Positions 27,461-35,825 are shown, numbered from the stretch's first letter. The stretch is DNA of 64,000 nt from Kaistia sp. 32K (GCF_016629525.1 NZ_AP024269.1:5198501-5262500), one strand, 5' to 3'. Numbers and translations are program-made. Notes: a model not told the origin generated them from the letters alone.

Positions 27461-27851
27461 TGCTGCTCTCCTGCTGCTTGGCGGCGGCGTGCTTGCGCAG
27501 CCAGTTCTCGCGCCGCGCCTCGCACTCAACCGAGCAGCAGACCTGCTCGTCAGTTGTCCAGACCCGATCCGGTTCATCGTTGTAGACGCGGCGCTCGCAG
27601 TAACCGCATTCCTGGCACCAGCCGTGCTCCTCGACCAGCACGCGCCATGGCACGCCGCCTGCTGATGCGTAGCGATCAAGAGCTGGAACGCGGAGGCAGG
27701 ATTCCACATCCTCGAACTCGATGTTCAGCTCGTTGGCTCCGTCACGCCGAGCCACCACAGCATGCCTGGCGAACGTGATAGTTCCGTACTCACTGCCCTG
27801 GACGCTGTAGGCCTTCAGGGGAGGAAGCGGCTTTATCTCTGATGAAGTCAC
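27453..27851 (-). CDS. Hypothetical phage protein with Cys-rich C-terminus
   Basis: A 132-residue protein. The second half has many Cys residues (CQECGYCERR, VCCSVECEARR), suggesting zinc binding. It overlaps both neighbours by 4-8 bp in the same operon. Family not recognised. Confidence 0.6.
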   Translation of the reverse strand: MTSSEIKPLPPLKAYSVQGSEYGTITFARHAVVARRDGANELNIEFEDVESCLRVPALDRYASAGGVPWRVLVEEHGWCQECGYCERRVYNDEPDRVWTTDEQVCCSVECEARRENWLRKHAAAKQQESSNG

Positions 27852-29197
27852 ACGTCACCCCCTTGCTCTGCTGGAGCGGCTGCGCGATCCATGCGCTCAA
27901 TCTCGGCCAGGATCAGGGCGGCGGCCTTGATCAGGTCGCGCCGTGGTGTGCCGGGCTTCCACCATGCGGGCTTGGTTGCCTCCGGCCCCTCGCCACGGCC
28001 AGCAACGGCGTCATGCCACGGCCAGCAGTTGGGCGCTTCGTCGCCGCCATCGCCCTGGCTATACGGGTTAAGGTGGTCGGCGGCATGCAGCGCATATGCT
28101 GCGCCTGCCGCCGCAAGTTCGCCACCGTCGTGCTCGTCGTCGTGCTCCGGCGACCACCCTTCTGCGGCGACCTGTCGCTGGCGCTCGATCAGAACGTCAC
28201 GGGCAGCAGATGCGTGCTGATGGCCTGCGACTGCTGGAGCGGCGAGCAGGGCGTGTATCCTGTCCCGCGTCGCGCGGACATGGCCGCGTCCGCAGATGTG
28301 GCCGCCTTCGCATTCGCAGTCGTGCAGGTCTAGCCAGTCGGTGAGGTGTTTTTCGGCGTCGTCCAGCAACTCCCTCGGCACCAGCGCCCCGGCAGCCATC
28401 AATGCGCGCAGTCGGTCAACTTCCATGCCGTTCTGCACTGCCGTGCCTGACCATTCCTCGATAGCAGCATCGCGCGCTGCAACGATGCGCTGGCACTGGG
28501 CTACGGTCATGAGATCGTCGGTGTGCTGAATTTCGGCATTCGGGTATTCGGCGCGGAGCAGGTGTATCGGCGGGGTAATGGCAGTGAGCAAGTTGAGGGC
28601 GCTGCCGCCTGGTCGATCAGTCCATTGAACGCGGTATCCAACCACCTCCACATCTTCCACGCCGGCAGGCGGCAGGGATGGCTCGTCGAACAGCTCATCC
28701 ACGGACGTGGCGGCCATGTTTATTCCTGAGCCAGTCCCTAGCGCTTCGGCAGTCAGTCGCTCGGCGTTTCGGTCGTACGCCTGATCATCACGCTCAAACA
28801 CGCGATTCAATACGGCGGACAACGCAGCGTAGGCGTCAGCGCAGCGTTCAAACCGGACGGCGGCCTCGGTTTCCTCGCCACTTGCTGCCATCCAGATATC
28901 GCCATCAAGGCTGTCCGCATCGCCACGAAAGAACCCCGCCGCGATCAGATCGGCAAGCGGCCCGCTGGCCTCGCGGTAGTCGTCGGTGCTCGCCGTGAAT
29001 GCGGCGCCGTTGTCGCCGTGCATGGCTTCCAGCAGGCGAACCCAGACGAACTCAGGGGTCGGAGCAGGCTCGGCATCAGCCACACTCGCCCGCCCCATCA
29101 GCAGCGACAGCTCTGCGTCGTCCCAGCCGATCAGCTCGGCAACGTAGGCGCCAGCCCCATCCCGCAGCACAGTGCCATCCAGCTTGTACCCGGCCAT
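27848..29197 (-). CDS. Large phage accessory protein of Ead/Ea22-like composition
   Basis: A 449-residue mosaic. The C-terminal 110 residues carry a segment I know from many phage accessory proteins (ERQRQVAAEGWSPEHDDEH, WPWHDAV, RRDLIKAAALILAEIERMDR). A Cys/His cluster (HDCECEGGHICGRGH) lies before it. The rest is low in recognisable motifs. Function unknown. Confidence 0.65.
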   Translation of the reverse strand: MAGYKLDGTVLRDGAGAYVAELIGWDDAELSLLMGRASVADAEPAPTPEFVWVRLLEAMHGDNGAAFTASTDDYREASGPLADLIAAGFFRGDADSLDGDIWMAASGEETEAAVRFERCADAYAALSAVLNRVFERDDQAYDRNAERLTAEALGTGSGINMAATSVDELFDEPSLPPAGVEDVEVVGYRVQWTDRPGGSALNLLTAITPPIHLLRAEYPNAEIQHTDDLMTVAQCQRIVAARDAAIEEWSGTAVQNGMEVDRLRALMAAGALVPRELLDDAEKHLTDWLDLHDCECEGGHICGRGHVRATRDRIHALLAAPAVAGHQHASAARDVLIERQRQVAAEGWSPEHDDEHDGGELAAAGAAYALHAADHLNPYSQGDGGDEAPNCWPWHDAVAGRGEGPEATKPAWWKPGTPRRDLIKAAALILAEIERMDRAAAPAEQGGDV

Positions 29198-29198
29198 G

Positions 29199-29291
29199 TC
29201 ACACCACCCCGCTGTGCATGTCGATGATGGTGACCAGCAGTGCCAGCACCCCGATCCAGCCGGTGACGGCCAGGAATTTCCACTTGTCCAC
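29199..29291 (-). CDS. Single-span membrane micropeptide
   Basis: A 30-residue ORF starting GTG with GGGGAG four bases upstream: one hydrophobic helix (LAVTGWIGVLALLVTIID) and a short tail. It is packed just upstream of the 449-residue gene. Small, so moderate confidence. Confidence 0.45.
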   Translation of the reverse strand: MDKWKFLAVTGWIGVLALLVTIIDMHSGVV

Positions 29292-29398
29292 GTTACTCCC
29301 CTAGCCCGGGCAAGCCGGGCGTGTTGTTGATGTGGGTATTATGCTTTTTTGAGATGCGCAGGTGCGCGCCGCTCGTCGGATTTACCGGCGACAGGCGG

Positions 29399-29599
29399 TC
29401 AGTCGAGCTCACACGCCAGGGTGACGAAGCGGCTGTTGCGCAGCGGCGCAGATCCGCGCTTGCCGTCCAGCCAGGCCTCGCGCTCGAGCTCGCAGGTGAT
29501 CGCCGCGTCGGCGCCGTGGAAGTGGTCGACGACCTGGGCCTCGCAGTCGTCCTGCGCGGCGGTGGAGCAGACATAGGCTAGGAGGTAGATGGTTAGCAT
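29399..29599 (-). CDS. Small probably exported protein
   Basis: A 66-residue protein with a short hydrophobic start (MLTIYLLAYVCSTAAQ) and a Cys-containing mature part. It may be a periplasmic protein. The ATG at 29599 is used; an upstream ATG would add seven residues. Function unknown. Confidence 0.45.
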   Translation of the reverse strand: MLTIYLLAYVCSTAAQDDCEAQVVDHFHGADAAITCELEREAWLDGKRGSAPLRNSRFVTLACELD

Positions 29600-29646
29600 G
29601 GGCTTTTCCCCAGCGGCCATGGCCGCATCAGTTGTGATGGTGTGAT

Positions 29647-30384
29647 TTACAGCAGCTCTTGCTGAGCCAGGTTGATCGCCCCAGCCGGCCGCACGGTGTT
29701 GAAGCCGGCGTCGACCGCCGACAGTGCGTCGACCCAGTGGGCCTCGCGAAGAGTGATGTGGCCGGCCCGGTCAGTGCAGCCCTCGGGATAGGCGATCACC
29801 TCGAGCACCGAGAATTCCCAGTCGGTAATGTCGGTGCTTTTCAGCGCAGTGTGGAACTTGCACGCGGTGGGGTTGCTCAGGTGCTGCCACCAGCGCAGCG
29901 TGAACGGCTGGGTGGTCTGGCCGACGTAGACGCGGCCCGTTGACTTCTGACGCACCTGGTAGATCACCGGCGGCGACAGCCCTTCGTTGGCCAGGCGGAA
30001 CTCCGACAGCTCGCGGCCACGTGCCGCCTGCTTGCAGGCCTCGGTGCAGTAGTCGTGGCTGTTGGTCTCGGTGTTCGGGTCGTTGTATTTGTCGATCAGC
30101 TTGAAGACCACCCCGCACTCCTTGCAGGCCGTGTCCTCGAAACGCTTGAGGATGTAGGTGTCGCGCTCGGTGATCGGCTGGATGTGCAGCAGGTAGGCGT
30201 GCTGCTCGATGTCCTTCTTCAGCACCCGCATGGGGAACTGGCGGCCATACAGCTCCTCGACCTGGGCCTTGGCGGTCTTGCGGTCTTCGGCCTCGACCAT
30301 GCCGCTGAACACCGGCGGCCAGGCCCAGCCATAGTCATCGTCGCTGTACTGCTGGCGGCCCTTGATCTGGTAGTAGAACTTCAC
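29647..30384 (-). CDS. GIY-YIG nuclease with N-terminal zinc module
   Basis: A 245-residue protein. Residues 87-117 hold a four-Cys cluster (C87, C90, C113, C117). Residues 140 onward form a GIY-YIG domain: VIYQV (140-144), VYVGQT (152-157) and the catalytic Arg in RWWQH (R164), with REAHWVD later carrying the conserved Glu. It may be a homing-type or DNA-repair nuclease of the phage. The N-terminal part resembles no family I recognise. Confidence 0.82.
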   Translation of the reverse strand: MKFYYQIKGRQQYSDDDYGWAWPPVFSGMVEAEDRKTAKAQVEELYGRQFPMRVLKKDIEQHAYLLHIQPITERDTYILKRFEDTACKECGVVFKLIDKYNDPNTETNSHDYCTEACKQAARGRELSEFRLANEGLSPPVIYQVRQKSTGRVYVGQTTQPFTLRWWQHLSNPTACKFHTALKSTDITDWEFSVLEVIAYPEGCTDRAGHITLREAHWVDALSAVDAGFNTVRPAGAINLAQQELL

Positions 30385-30426
30385 GTCCTGTCCCTAGCGC
30401 CCCGGCAGGGGCGCAGTGGCTTAATG

Positions 30427-31035
30427 TCAGTCGGCCTTGATCGACTCGTTGTGCTTCTTGATTTCCTCGACCAGGGCGCGCTCGGTGATCTCCTCGAAGC
30501 CGTCTGGGATCACCACCGGTGCCGCCTCCTTCGAGTCGTCATCGCGGAACGGCAGGCTGCAGGCGACCATGGTTTTGTCGTGCAGCAGGAACACGGTTCC
30601 AAACTGAATGCTGCGCTCGTCGAATACGCCATCCGGCAGGCCCAGGCGCAGGCAGAACACGGTGCTGATGGAGGGGCGGTAGAAGTTGCCTTTGGTCAGC
30701 TCCTCTGGGGCAGTAGGCGCTCCGGCCACAAAGGCGTCATAGAAGGCCTTCCCGCGACCGCTGACGCTGTATTTGAAGTGGTACTTGCCGCCATCGTAGA
30801 CGCGATCGCCGCCTTTGAACCCAGCGATCTTCGGCCCTTTCCTCGGCGCAGTCGCCCCATCGGCGCACTGCTTGAAGAAGAAAACGGGCACGCCGAGCTC
30901 GTGCATGCCGATCTCGTCAAAGCCGAGCTCGACGGCGCGGGCCTTGAAGAATGCGTAGCGTTCGCCGGCCAGCGCCGTCAGCTCCTTGAGCATTTCGACA
31001 TAGCGCGGGTCGGTGGTCTTGATGTAGTAGCGCAT
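30427..31035 (-). CDS. Hypothetical phage protein
   Basis: A 202-residue soluble protein (MRYYIKTTDPRYVEMLKEL...). No membrane segment or catalytic motif is obvious. It lies between a small membrane protein and the GIY-YIG gene on the same strand. Function unknown. Confidence 0.65.
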   Translation of the reverse strand: MRYYIKTTDPRYVEMLKELTALAGERYAFFKARAVELGFDEIGMHELGVPVFFFKQCADGATAPRKGPKIAGFKGGDRVYDGGKYHFKYSVSGRGKAFYDAFVAGAPTAPEELTKGNFYRPSISTVFCLRLGLPDGVFDERSIQFGTVFLLHDKTMVACSLPFRDDDSKEAAPVVIPDGFEEITERALVEEIKKHNESIKAD

Positions 31036-31067
31036 TTCCTTTCCTTGGCGCCAGGTGGCGCGGCAAC

Positions 31068-31178
31068 TCAGATAATGGTGAACCCAACGGCGCCGGTGTG
31101 CACCGCGTAGGCAAAGCAGGCCACGGCCAGAAGGGCGGCGGTGGCCAGGGTCAGCTCAACCAGCGTCGGGCGCTTCAT
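31068..31178 (-). CDS. Single-span membrane micropeptide
   Basis: A 36-residue ORF, MKRPTLVELTLATAALLAV followed by more hydrophobic residues. Its ATG overlaps the stop codon of the next gene upstream (ATGA), which argues that it is translated. Confidence 0.5.
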   Translation of the reverse strand: MKRPTLVELTLATAALLAVACFAYAVHTGAVGFTII

Positions 31179-31396
31179 GCCGCGACCTGCGCGTAGTGCT
31201 TGCCGTTGCGGGTCATGCCAACCTGGCGGCCGGCGATGGTGGTGTAGAAGGTGGTGGCCTGGGCGGTGCTGTACTCAGCCACCAGGGTGCCAGTCTTGAT
31301 CAGCGGCAGAATGGCCTTGTCCAGGCGCTCCTGGGTGACTTGCGCCATCCGCGTGGCGCGCTGGCCCGGGATGCGTGGTTGCTTGAAGGTGTTCAT
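31175..31396 (-). CDS. Small basic phage protein
   Basis: A 73-residue basic protein (MNTFKQPRIPGQRATRMAQV...). CCGGAGAACC precedes the ATG. A clear promoter lies 35 bp upstream (31431-31460). Function unknown. Confidence 0.65.
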   Translation of the reverse strand: MNTFKQPRIPGQRATRMAQVTQERLDKAILPLIKTGTLVAEYSTAQATTFYTTIAGRQVGMTRNGKHYAQVAA

Positions 31397-31430
31397 GGCT
31401 CGGTTCTCCGGGCTCGTTGGTGTTGCTTGC

Positions 31431-31460
31431 AGTGTACTGCACTTACTCAAATATGAGCAA
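31431..31460 (-). promoter_or_regulatory. Minus-strand promoter with palindromic operator
   Basis: On the minus strand TTGCTC, an 18-bp gap, then TACACT. The -35 and spacer form the 18-bp near-palindrome seen as TTACTCAAATATGAGCAA on the plus strand (31443-31460). Near-identical sites occur at 32395 and 57896. Confidence 0.75.
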
Positions 31461-31463
31461 GTA

Positions 31464-31784
31464 TTAGAACGGCCCTTGATCGTTAACAGCGTAGACCTGG
31501 CCACGACTATCCAGGCCGGTGCCGTTGCAAGACCGGCAGCTCGGCAATGAGCAGCGGCGCTTGCTTGGCCGGACAACCGGCAGCGTCTGCATCACCCATA
31601 CGCCGATGGTGATCTTGTTGCCGTCGATGGTGATCTGGCTGCTGTCGCCGAAGCGATACTGCGACCAGAACAGCGCATAGTTGGCGTTGCGCTTCTCTTC
31701 CATGCCAACGCACTGCTGGCGGGCAGCGCGCCGGATCTGGTCGGTGGTGTGGGCCGTGGCGAGGATGGTGGTGGCGGTGGGCAT
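31464..31784 (-). CDS. Hypothetical protein with CxxCxGTG zinc-type motif
   Basis: A 106-residue protein. Near the C-terminus, CRSCNGTG matches a DnaJ-type zinc knuckle; only one is present. The gene ends just before the promoter at 31431-31460. Function unknown. Confidence 0.6.
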   Translation of the reverse strand: MPTATTILATAHTTDQIRRAARQQCVGMEEKRNANYALFWSQYRFGDSSQITIDGNKITIGVWVMQTLPVVRPSKRRCSLPSCRSCNGTGLDSRGQVYAVNDQGPF

Positions 31785-31788
31785 GGCG

Positions 31789-31935
31789 TTACTCCTGCGC
31801 CTCGAACCAGGCGATGGCCTGGTGCAGCAGGCGGCGGTTCACGGGCACGATGGCGACGTGCATGAAGGCGTTACCGCTCTTGCGGTAGAGCGAATGCCCG
31901 ATCAGGCGGTAGTTGGCGGAGAGCTGCGCGTGCAT
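31789..31935 (-). CDS. Small hypothetical protein
   Basis: A 48-residue ORF (MHAQLSANYRLIGHSLYRKS...) filling the gap between two minus-strand genes. Its composition and placement suggest a real small gene, but no motif is visible. Confidence 0.45.
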   Translation of the reverse strand: MHAQLSANYRLIGHSLYRKSGNAFMHVAIVPVNRRLLHQAIAWFEAQE

Positions 31936-32015
31936 GGGGTCGGCCTCGAGTGGCGGATGGTGGTACCGGCAAAGCCCCAGTTAAGGGGCTTGGTGGTCAG
32001 GCGACTTGCTCGCCA

Positions 32016-32330
32016 TTATGCGGCCTTGCGAGGCTTGGGCGCCTTGGGTGCGGCGGCCTTGCGAGCCGCGCGTCTGGCTTCTTTGGCCTCTTCGACCAGC
32101 GACTTGTGGTATGCCGCGACGGCCTGTTCCTTCGCGCCAGCAAGGCTGGTGGCGAAGCCGGCCCCCGCGAAGTGGCCGCGGATGTCGAAGTAGTTGATGG
32201 TGATGATGAATTCGTCGTACCCGCAGACTTGTATGTATACGCGAGACTTCTTGCCGTCAGCATGCAACTCGATGGTTGGGTCGTAGAGCTTGCCGCCGGG
32301 TACGAACTTGTAGGTGAATTTGGTAGCCAT
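32016..32330 (-). CDS. Hypothetical phage protein with basic tail
   Basis: A 104-residue protein (MATKFTYKFVPGGKLYDPTI...) ending in a Lys/Ala/Pro-rich, strongly basic tail that may bind nucleic acid. AGGGATGCGC precedes the ATG. Its promoter is at 32383-32412. Confidence 0.65.
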   Translation of the reverse strand: MATKFTYKFVPGGKLYDPTIELHADGKKSRVYIQVCGYDEFIITINYFDIRGHFAGAGFATSLAGAKEQAVAAYHKSLVEEAKEARRAARKAAAPKAPKPRKAA

Positions 32331-32382
32331 TTGCGCATCCCTCTCGGTCGGTTGCTGTCGAGCTTGCTGCTCTGTTGGGTGA

Positions 32383-32412
32383 ATTATGCATTCGTTACTC
32401 AAATTTGAGCAA
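32383..32412 (-). promoter_or_regulatory. Minus-strand promoter with palindromic operator
   Basis: On the minus strand TTGCTC, 18 bp, CATAAT. The plus-strand reading TTACTCAAATTTGAGCAA (32395-32412) contains the perfect 12-bp palindrome CTCAAATTTGAG, the same operator-like sequence as at 31443 and 57896. Confidence 0.75.
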
Positions 32413-32456
32413 GCATTATTTTGACCACCCGTCGGACTGCTACCGATGACCTGCAC

Positions 32457-33092
32457 CTATTCTATGACCCTAAGCAGCTCGTCTACCCGCACCAGGTAGG
32501 CCTTGCTCGCATGGCCAGCAAAGCGCTTGGCGCCGATGCGGCTGGTGCCCGGCAGCGCCTTCAGTGCAGTGAACAGCTCGCGCGGCTGGATTCCAGAGGC
32601 TCGCATCGCCTGGCGCACCACCGGGGTGGACGTGCCGATCATGAGCATGTCGCCGACCCGGCGCAGGCCCAGGTCGCTGGCGTCGGCGTCGCCCGGCACG
32701 TGCAGCAGCTTCAGGAAGCGCGCCTTGCCGTCGAAGAAGCGCCTGATCACGTCGCGGTCGGCGCTGGTCTCGCGCTTCGGCACCGCGCGCCGCGCCCTGG
32801 CGATGTGGCCCTTGACCTCGGCGGCGTGCAGCTCCTGCCAGGCCTGCAGCATGGCGTTGGTCTGCTGGGTATCCAGCGGAACATGGATGGCCAGCTTGAT
32901 CAGGTCGGTGATGCCGAGCGGGTTCGCCGCGCTCAGGTCGACGGCGCCGGATGGCTGCTTCCGCTTGAGGGTGTCCGCAGGGATCAGCCCGGCGGGCACC
33001 ATGTCCATCAGGTGATGATTGATCTCGTCGGGCCTCATAAAGATGAGTCCGGCGAGCTGGTGGGTGGTCAGTTTGGTCTTCATGACGTTCAT
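32457..33092 (-). CDS. Putative DNA-binding phage regulator or replication protein
   Basis: A 211-residue basic protein. The N-terminus (TTHQLAGLIFMRPDEINHHL) looks like a helix-turn-helix, and the C-terminal part (IGAKRFAGHASKAYLVRVDEL) may contain another. It is the first minus-strand gene beside the repeat-rich non-coding region, a position where initiators or regulators are often found. Assignment is by context only. Confidence 0.5.
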   Translation of the reverse strand: MNVMKTKLTTHQLAGLIFMRPDEINHHLMDMVPAGLIPADTLKRKQPSGAVDLSAANPLGITDLIKLAIHVPLDTQQTNAMLQAWQELHAAEVKGHIARARRAVPKRETSADRDVIRRFFDGKARFLKLLHVPGDADASDLGLRRVGDMLMIGTSTPVVRQAMRASGIQPRELFTALKALPGTSRIGAKRFAGHASKAYLVRVDELLRVIE

Positions 33093-33707
33093 GGCTGTAA
33101 CCGAAAAGGTGGTTTTGGTTGGTTGCACGGCAACATAATTGTGCCTGCCGGATGGCGAAAAACGCAACCGCAGTAACCGAAAACAACACCAGCGACCGCA
33201 ACCGCGACCATGGCCTAAATTGCGATTATCCTTTAATTGCAATGAGTTTTGGCTGTCACGCAACGCGCCGGTTGCAGTCTGGTCGCGCGTCCGCCGGATT
33301 TCCGTTGCCTCTCGGTCGCCGCTGATTTTCGCCTTATGGTTCAAGGGGTTTAGCGAAAGGCGACCGTCGCGTCCGGAAAACACAAGCAAGTAATAATATA
33401 CAGGTAGGTGTAACCGAATTATCACCACCATGGTTACAACAGCTCGCACTATGGGGCTTATATGTACAATTCTATGGTCGCCTTTTATCTATATATATAT
33501 CTATTTCATTGAAATATAAGATAATAATAAGAGAAAGAGGGGCAACCAGAGGGGCAACTAGGCCAGAAACCAGGGGGCAACCCAGTCATAGCCCAGTCGC
33601 GGCCCCTGATTTATCACCCAAAACCTTCCCAATTCTGAGGCGCGCCAGCTAAACTATCCGCCAGCACAGGCCCCAAGGCCCCAAGGCAAAGCCAGCTGGA
33701 GACCGCT
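33093..33707. other. Non-coding region with A+T-rich tract and short repeats; candidate origin
   Basis: About 615 bp without a credible gene, between divergent operons. GTAACCGAA occurs three times (33097, 33173, 33410). A tract at about 33483-33535 is almost pure A/T. It is followed by three GGGGCAAC repeats (33539, 33551, 33574) spaced 12 and 23 bp. This is by far the most A+T-rich stretch of the phage block. The layout resembles an origin with iterons and an unwinding element, but promoters for both flanking operons must also be here. Confidence 0.5.
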
Positions 33708-34232
33708 GTGGTCGAATACTTCACATACCCTGAATTGCCAGATCGGCAGTTCTTCCGGTGCGACAGGCGCAAAGCCAGTCTGCAGGTCACCGCCTGCGCC
33801 GGCATGTGGGTCGAGGCCAACGGCAAGGCAGCACCAGAACGCCTGGATCAGTGCAGGAACTGCCCGCTCGGCGCGAAGCATGCCGGCGTCGGGGAAATCT
33901 CACTGTCGCCGCTCCGGGGAATGAGCATCTGCGCCAGGTGTGAGCAGGGAGCGACAAGGCTTGTGCGAAAGCACCTGTGCATCAGCTGCTACAACCGGGA
34001 GCGGGAGTTCTTGAAGGGGCGCAATGCCAGGGGCAGTGCACCGGTGAAGCACCCGCAGTTGCACCAGCTGGAGATCCGGTTCCAAGCCGGGCCTGAGATC
34101 GAGCGCGTGGCGATGACCGTCGCGTCTCGGCAGGAGCTGGTGGTGGCTGTGCTCAGGGATACCAGCAAACACGTTACGTTCGCATTCGAGGCTGGCAGGC
34201 CGAACCTGCTGCAAGGGGAACTGTTCGGATGA
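33708..34232 (+). CDS. Zinc-finger phage protein, possible regulator
   Basis: A 174-residue protein. A first Cys group (RNCPLGAKHAG) and a second (CARCEQGATRLVRKHLCISC) suggest two zinc sites; the second segment is, from memory, widespread in phage proteins near regulatory regions. GGAG precedes the GTG start. It is the first plus-strand gene right of the candidate origin. Confidence 0.65.
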   Translation: MVEYFTYPELPDRQFFRCDRRKASLQVTACAGMWVEANGKAAPERLDQCRNCPLGAKHAGVGEISLSPLRGMSICARCEQGATRLVRKHLCISCYNREREFLKGRNARGSAPVKHPQLHQLEIRFQAGPEIERVAMTVASRQELVVAVLRDTSKHVTFAFEAGRPNLLQGELFG

Positions 34233-34597
34233 CTGTGAAAATTTCCGAAAGCGCGCCGGGAACCAATGGCCAGGAACAGGGCTCCGCGCGCACGCGCGAC
34301 GGGTGGCGCCTGGAGCCCCATTGCTGCAGGGCGTGTTTCGCTCGCATTGTGTCGCGGCCCGATGATGCCGGCCGGCTGTACCAGTGCACGAACTGCGGCG
34401 CCCAGGCGGCCGGTCACAAGCCGGACGTGGTGTGCGCCTGCGGCACCAAGCTGCGCCGCCACCGCGGCGATGGTCGGTCAGCGGCCCAGCTGGTGGATGC
34501 CGGCATCCGCTGCCACCAGAACAAGCGCGTGTCGCCGGAGTTCCCCGCGCTGTTCGTGGCCAGCTACGGCGGCGCCCAGGCGGCCGACGACGAGTAA
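34229..34597 (+). CDS. Cys-rich putative zinc-binding protein
   Basis: A 122-residue protein overlapping the previous gene (ATGA). Cys residues occur in CCRACF, CTNCGAQ and CACGTK, suggesting two zinc ribbons. The transcription unit ends directly after it at repeat element E1. Confidence 0.6.
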   Translation: MTVKISESAPGTNGQEQGSARTRDGWRLEPHCCRACFARIVSRPDDAGRLYQCTNCGAQAAGHKPDVVCACGTKLRRHRGDGRSAAQLVDAGIRCHQNKRVSPEFPALFVASYGGAQAADDE

Positions 34598-34610
34598 ACC
34601 AGATGATCAA

Positions 34611-34691
34611 TCAGGGTGTCACAACCCTGAAACCCGCGCAGCACTAGGCCTTCACGCTGCCGGATTGTTTTTAGGGCGCACATAGGGCGCA
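34611..34691 (+). promoter_or_regulatory. Bipartite intergenic element E1
   Basis: Box A TCAGGGTGTC starts 14 bp after a stop codon and forms a hairpin TCAGGGT/ACCCTGA (34611-34630). Box B GGGCGCACATAGGGCGCA starts 63 bp later at 34674. The 14-mer GCGCAGCACTAGGC at 34636 is shared, at the same offset, with E8. The next gene starts 26 bp after box B. Confidence 0.8.
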
Positions 34692-34716
34692 AATCCACGC
34701 AATCGAGTTGAATTAC

Positions 34717-35085
34717 ATGAACGCATGCAAGTGGAAACCTGGCCAGGTGACGCTGTATACCGGCGAGCAGGTGCTGGAGACCAGCGAAGCGTGGCGGGCA
34801 GAGTGTGAAGCCCGCTACGTGCTCGCCAAGGGCCATGCCGAGCGGCACGACTTCCTGACCCTGATCGGCGCCAAGCGCGGCACCGAGGCTGTCGAGCGGA
34901 TCAGGCAGCACTGCCTCGAGGTTGAGCCGTACTTCGTGCTGGGCCTGCCGAACAAGCGGCAGCGGCAGCACTACATCGAGCAGGTCGAGTTGCGCTTCGG
35001 GCCGAACCCCAGGAAAGCCCTGGAGGGCAAGATCCTGGCGATCCATCACGCGAGAGTTGCAGCCCTCGACGCACTGCCGGCATAA
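34717..35085 (+). CDS. Hypothetical phage protein
   Basis: A 122-residue protein (MNACKWKPGQVTLYTGEQVL...). It has an Arg/Gln-rich middle (GLPNKRQRQHYIEQVELRFG) and no known motif. It is the first gene after element E1. Confidence 0.6.
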   Translation: MNACKWKPGQVTLYTGEQVLETSEAWRAECEARYVLAKGHAERHDFLTLIGAKRGTEAVERIRQHCLEVEPYFVLGLPNKRQRQHYIEQVELRFGPNPRKALEGKILAIHHARVAALDALPA

Positions 35086-35128
35086 TTGATCAAACATTGA
35101 CCCGGCCAGGTGCCGGTAGGGGAAAGGG

Positions 35129-35344
35129 GTGAAAAAACTCAAGCTGTGGGCCGGCAAGGCGTGGTGGTTCATCCGTGATGACCGTGTGGGTCTGATCCTC
35201 AGTGGATGCTTGCTGTTCTCTGCCTTCACCGCCCTGGTGCGTGGTCAGCTGGAGTGGGCGGCATGGAACTTTGCGTTCGCCACCTTCGGCATCTGGCTCG
35301 CCTGGCGCGGTCTGGCCGAGAAGGCCGAGGCGGTGCGCCAATGA
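35129..35344 (+). CDS. Small membrane protein
   Basis: A 71-residue protein from a GTG. There are two hydrophobic segments (VGLILSGCLLFSAFTAL and AAWNFAFATFGIWLAW). It overlaps the next gene by ATGA. It could be lysis-related or a host-membrane modulator; nothing specific is visible. Confidence 0.55.
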   Translation: MKKLKLWAGKAWWFIRDDRVGLILSGCLLFSAFTALVRGQLEWAAWNFAFATFGIWLAWRGLAEKAEAVRQ

Positions 35345-35553
35345 CCGCCTGGCAATTCATGAGCGACAGCCCGTGGCTGACGTTCTTCCTGGCCTGCGTG
35401 GCCAGCAGCTGCGTCGTGTCGATAGCACGTCTCCCGTTCCGCGCCATGAACATCCGCAAGCACGGCTGGCCGCCTGCGCACCTCGATGCCGACGGCGACT
35501 ACAAGGCGCACAAGCTGGCCGAGGCACCGGCCAAAGCGGAGCGTGACGCATGA
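35341..35553 (+). CDS. Small protein with membrane anchor
   Basis: A 70-residue protein with one hydrophobic segment (WLTFFLACVASSCVVSIA) and a charged C-terminus. Coupled to both neighbours by 4-bp overlaps. Function unknown. Confidence 0.55.
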   Translation: MTAWQFMSDSPWLTFFLACVASSCVVSIARLPFRAMNIRKHGWPPAHLDADGDYKAHKLAEAPAKAERDA

Positions 35554-35825
35554 GCACTCCCAACGTCGGCACCATCGGTCACGTCTCGCACGGCAAGACC
35601 AGCACGGCTCGCTCGATCCTGTTCGCCCTGGCGGCGGCTGGGGTGCTGAGCTGCGCCCAGGCAACCCCGGTGATGCCCACCCGCCGCCCTTGGCTCGAGC
35701 CCAACTTCGACCTGAACCAGCTGCTGGGCGACGCAGGCCGCCGCGGCGAGCGCCAGGCCCGCAAGGCTGACCGCAGGGCGCGCATGCAGGATCTCCAGCG
35801 CGCCGCTGCGGGAGGTGCACAGTGA
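35550..35825 (+). CDS. Small protein with an EF-Tu-like P-loop motif
   Basis: A 91-residue protein whose N-terminus, NVGTIGHVSHGKTS (residues 5-18), nearly copies the G1 loop of elongation factor Tu (NVGTIGHVDHGKTT). A hydrophobic helix and then a basic Arg-rich tail follow. There are no G3 or G4 motifs, so it is not a GTPase of the normal kind. It might be a nucleotide-binding fragment or an EF-Tu mimic; a remnant is also possible. Confidence 0.6.
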   Translation: MSTPNVGTIGHVSHGKTSTARSILFALAAAGVLSCAQATPVMPTRRPWLEPNFDLNQLLGDAGRRGERQARKADRRARMQDLQRAAAGGAQ

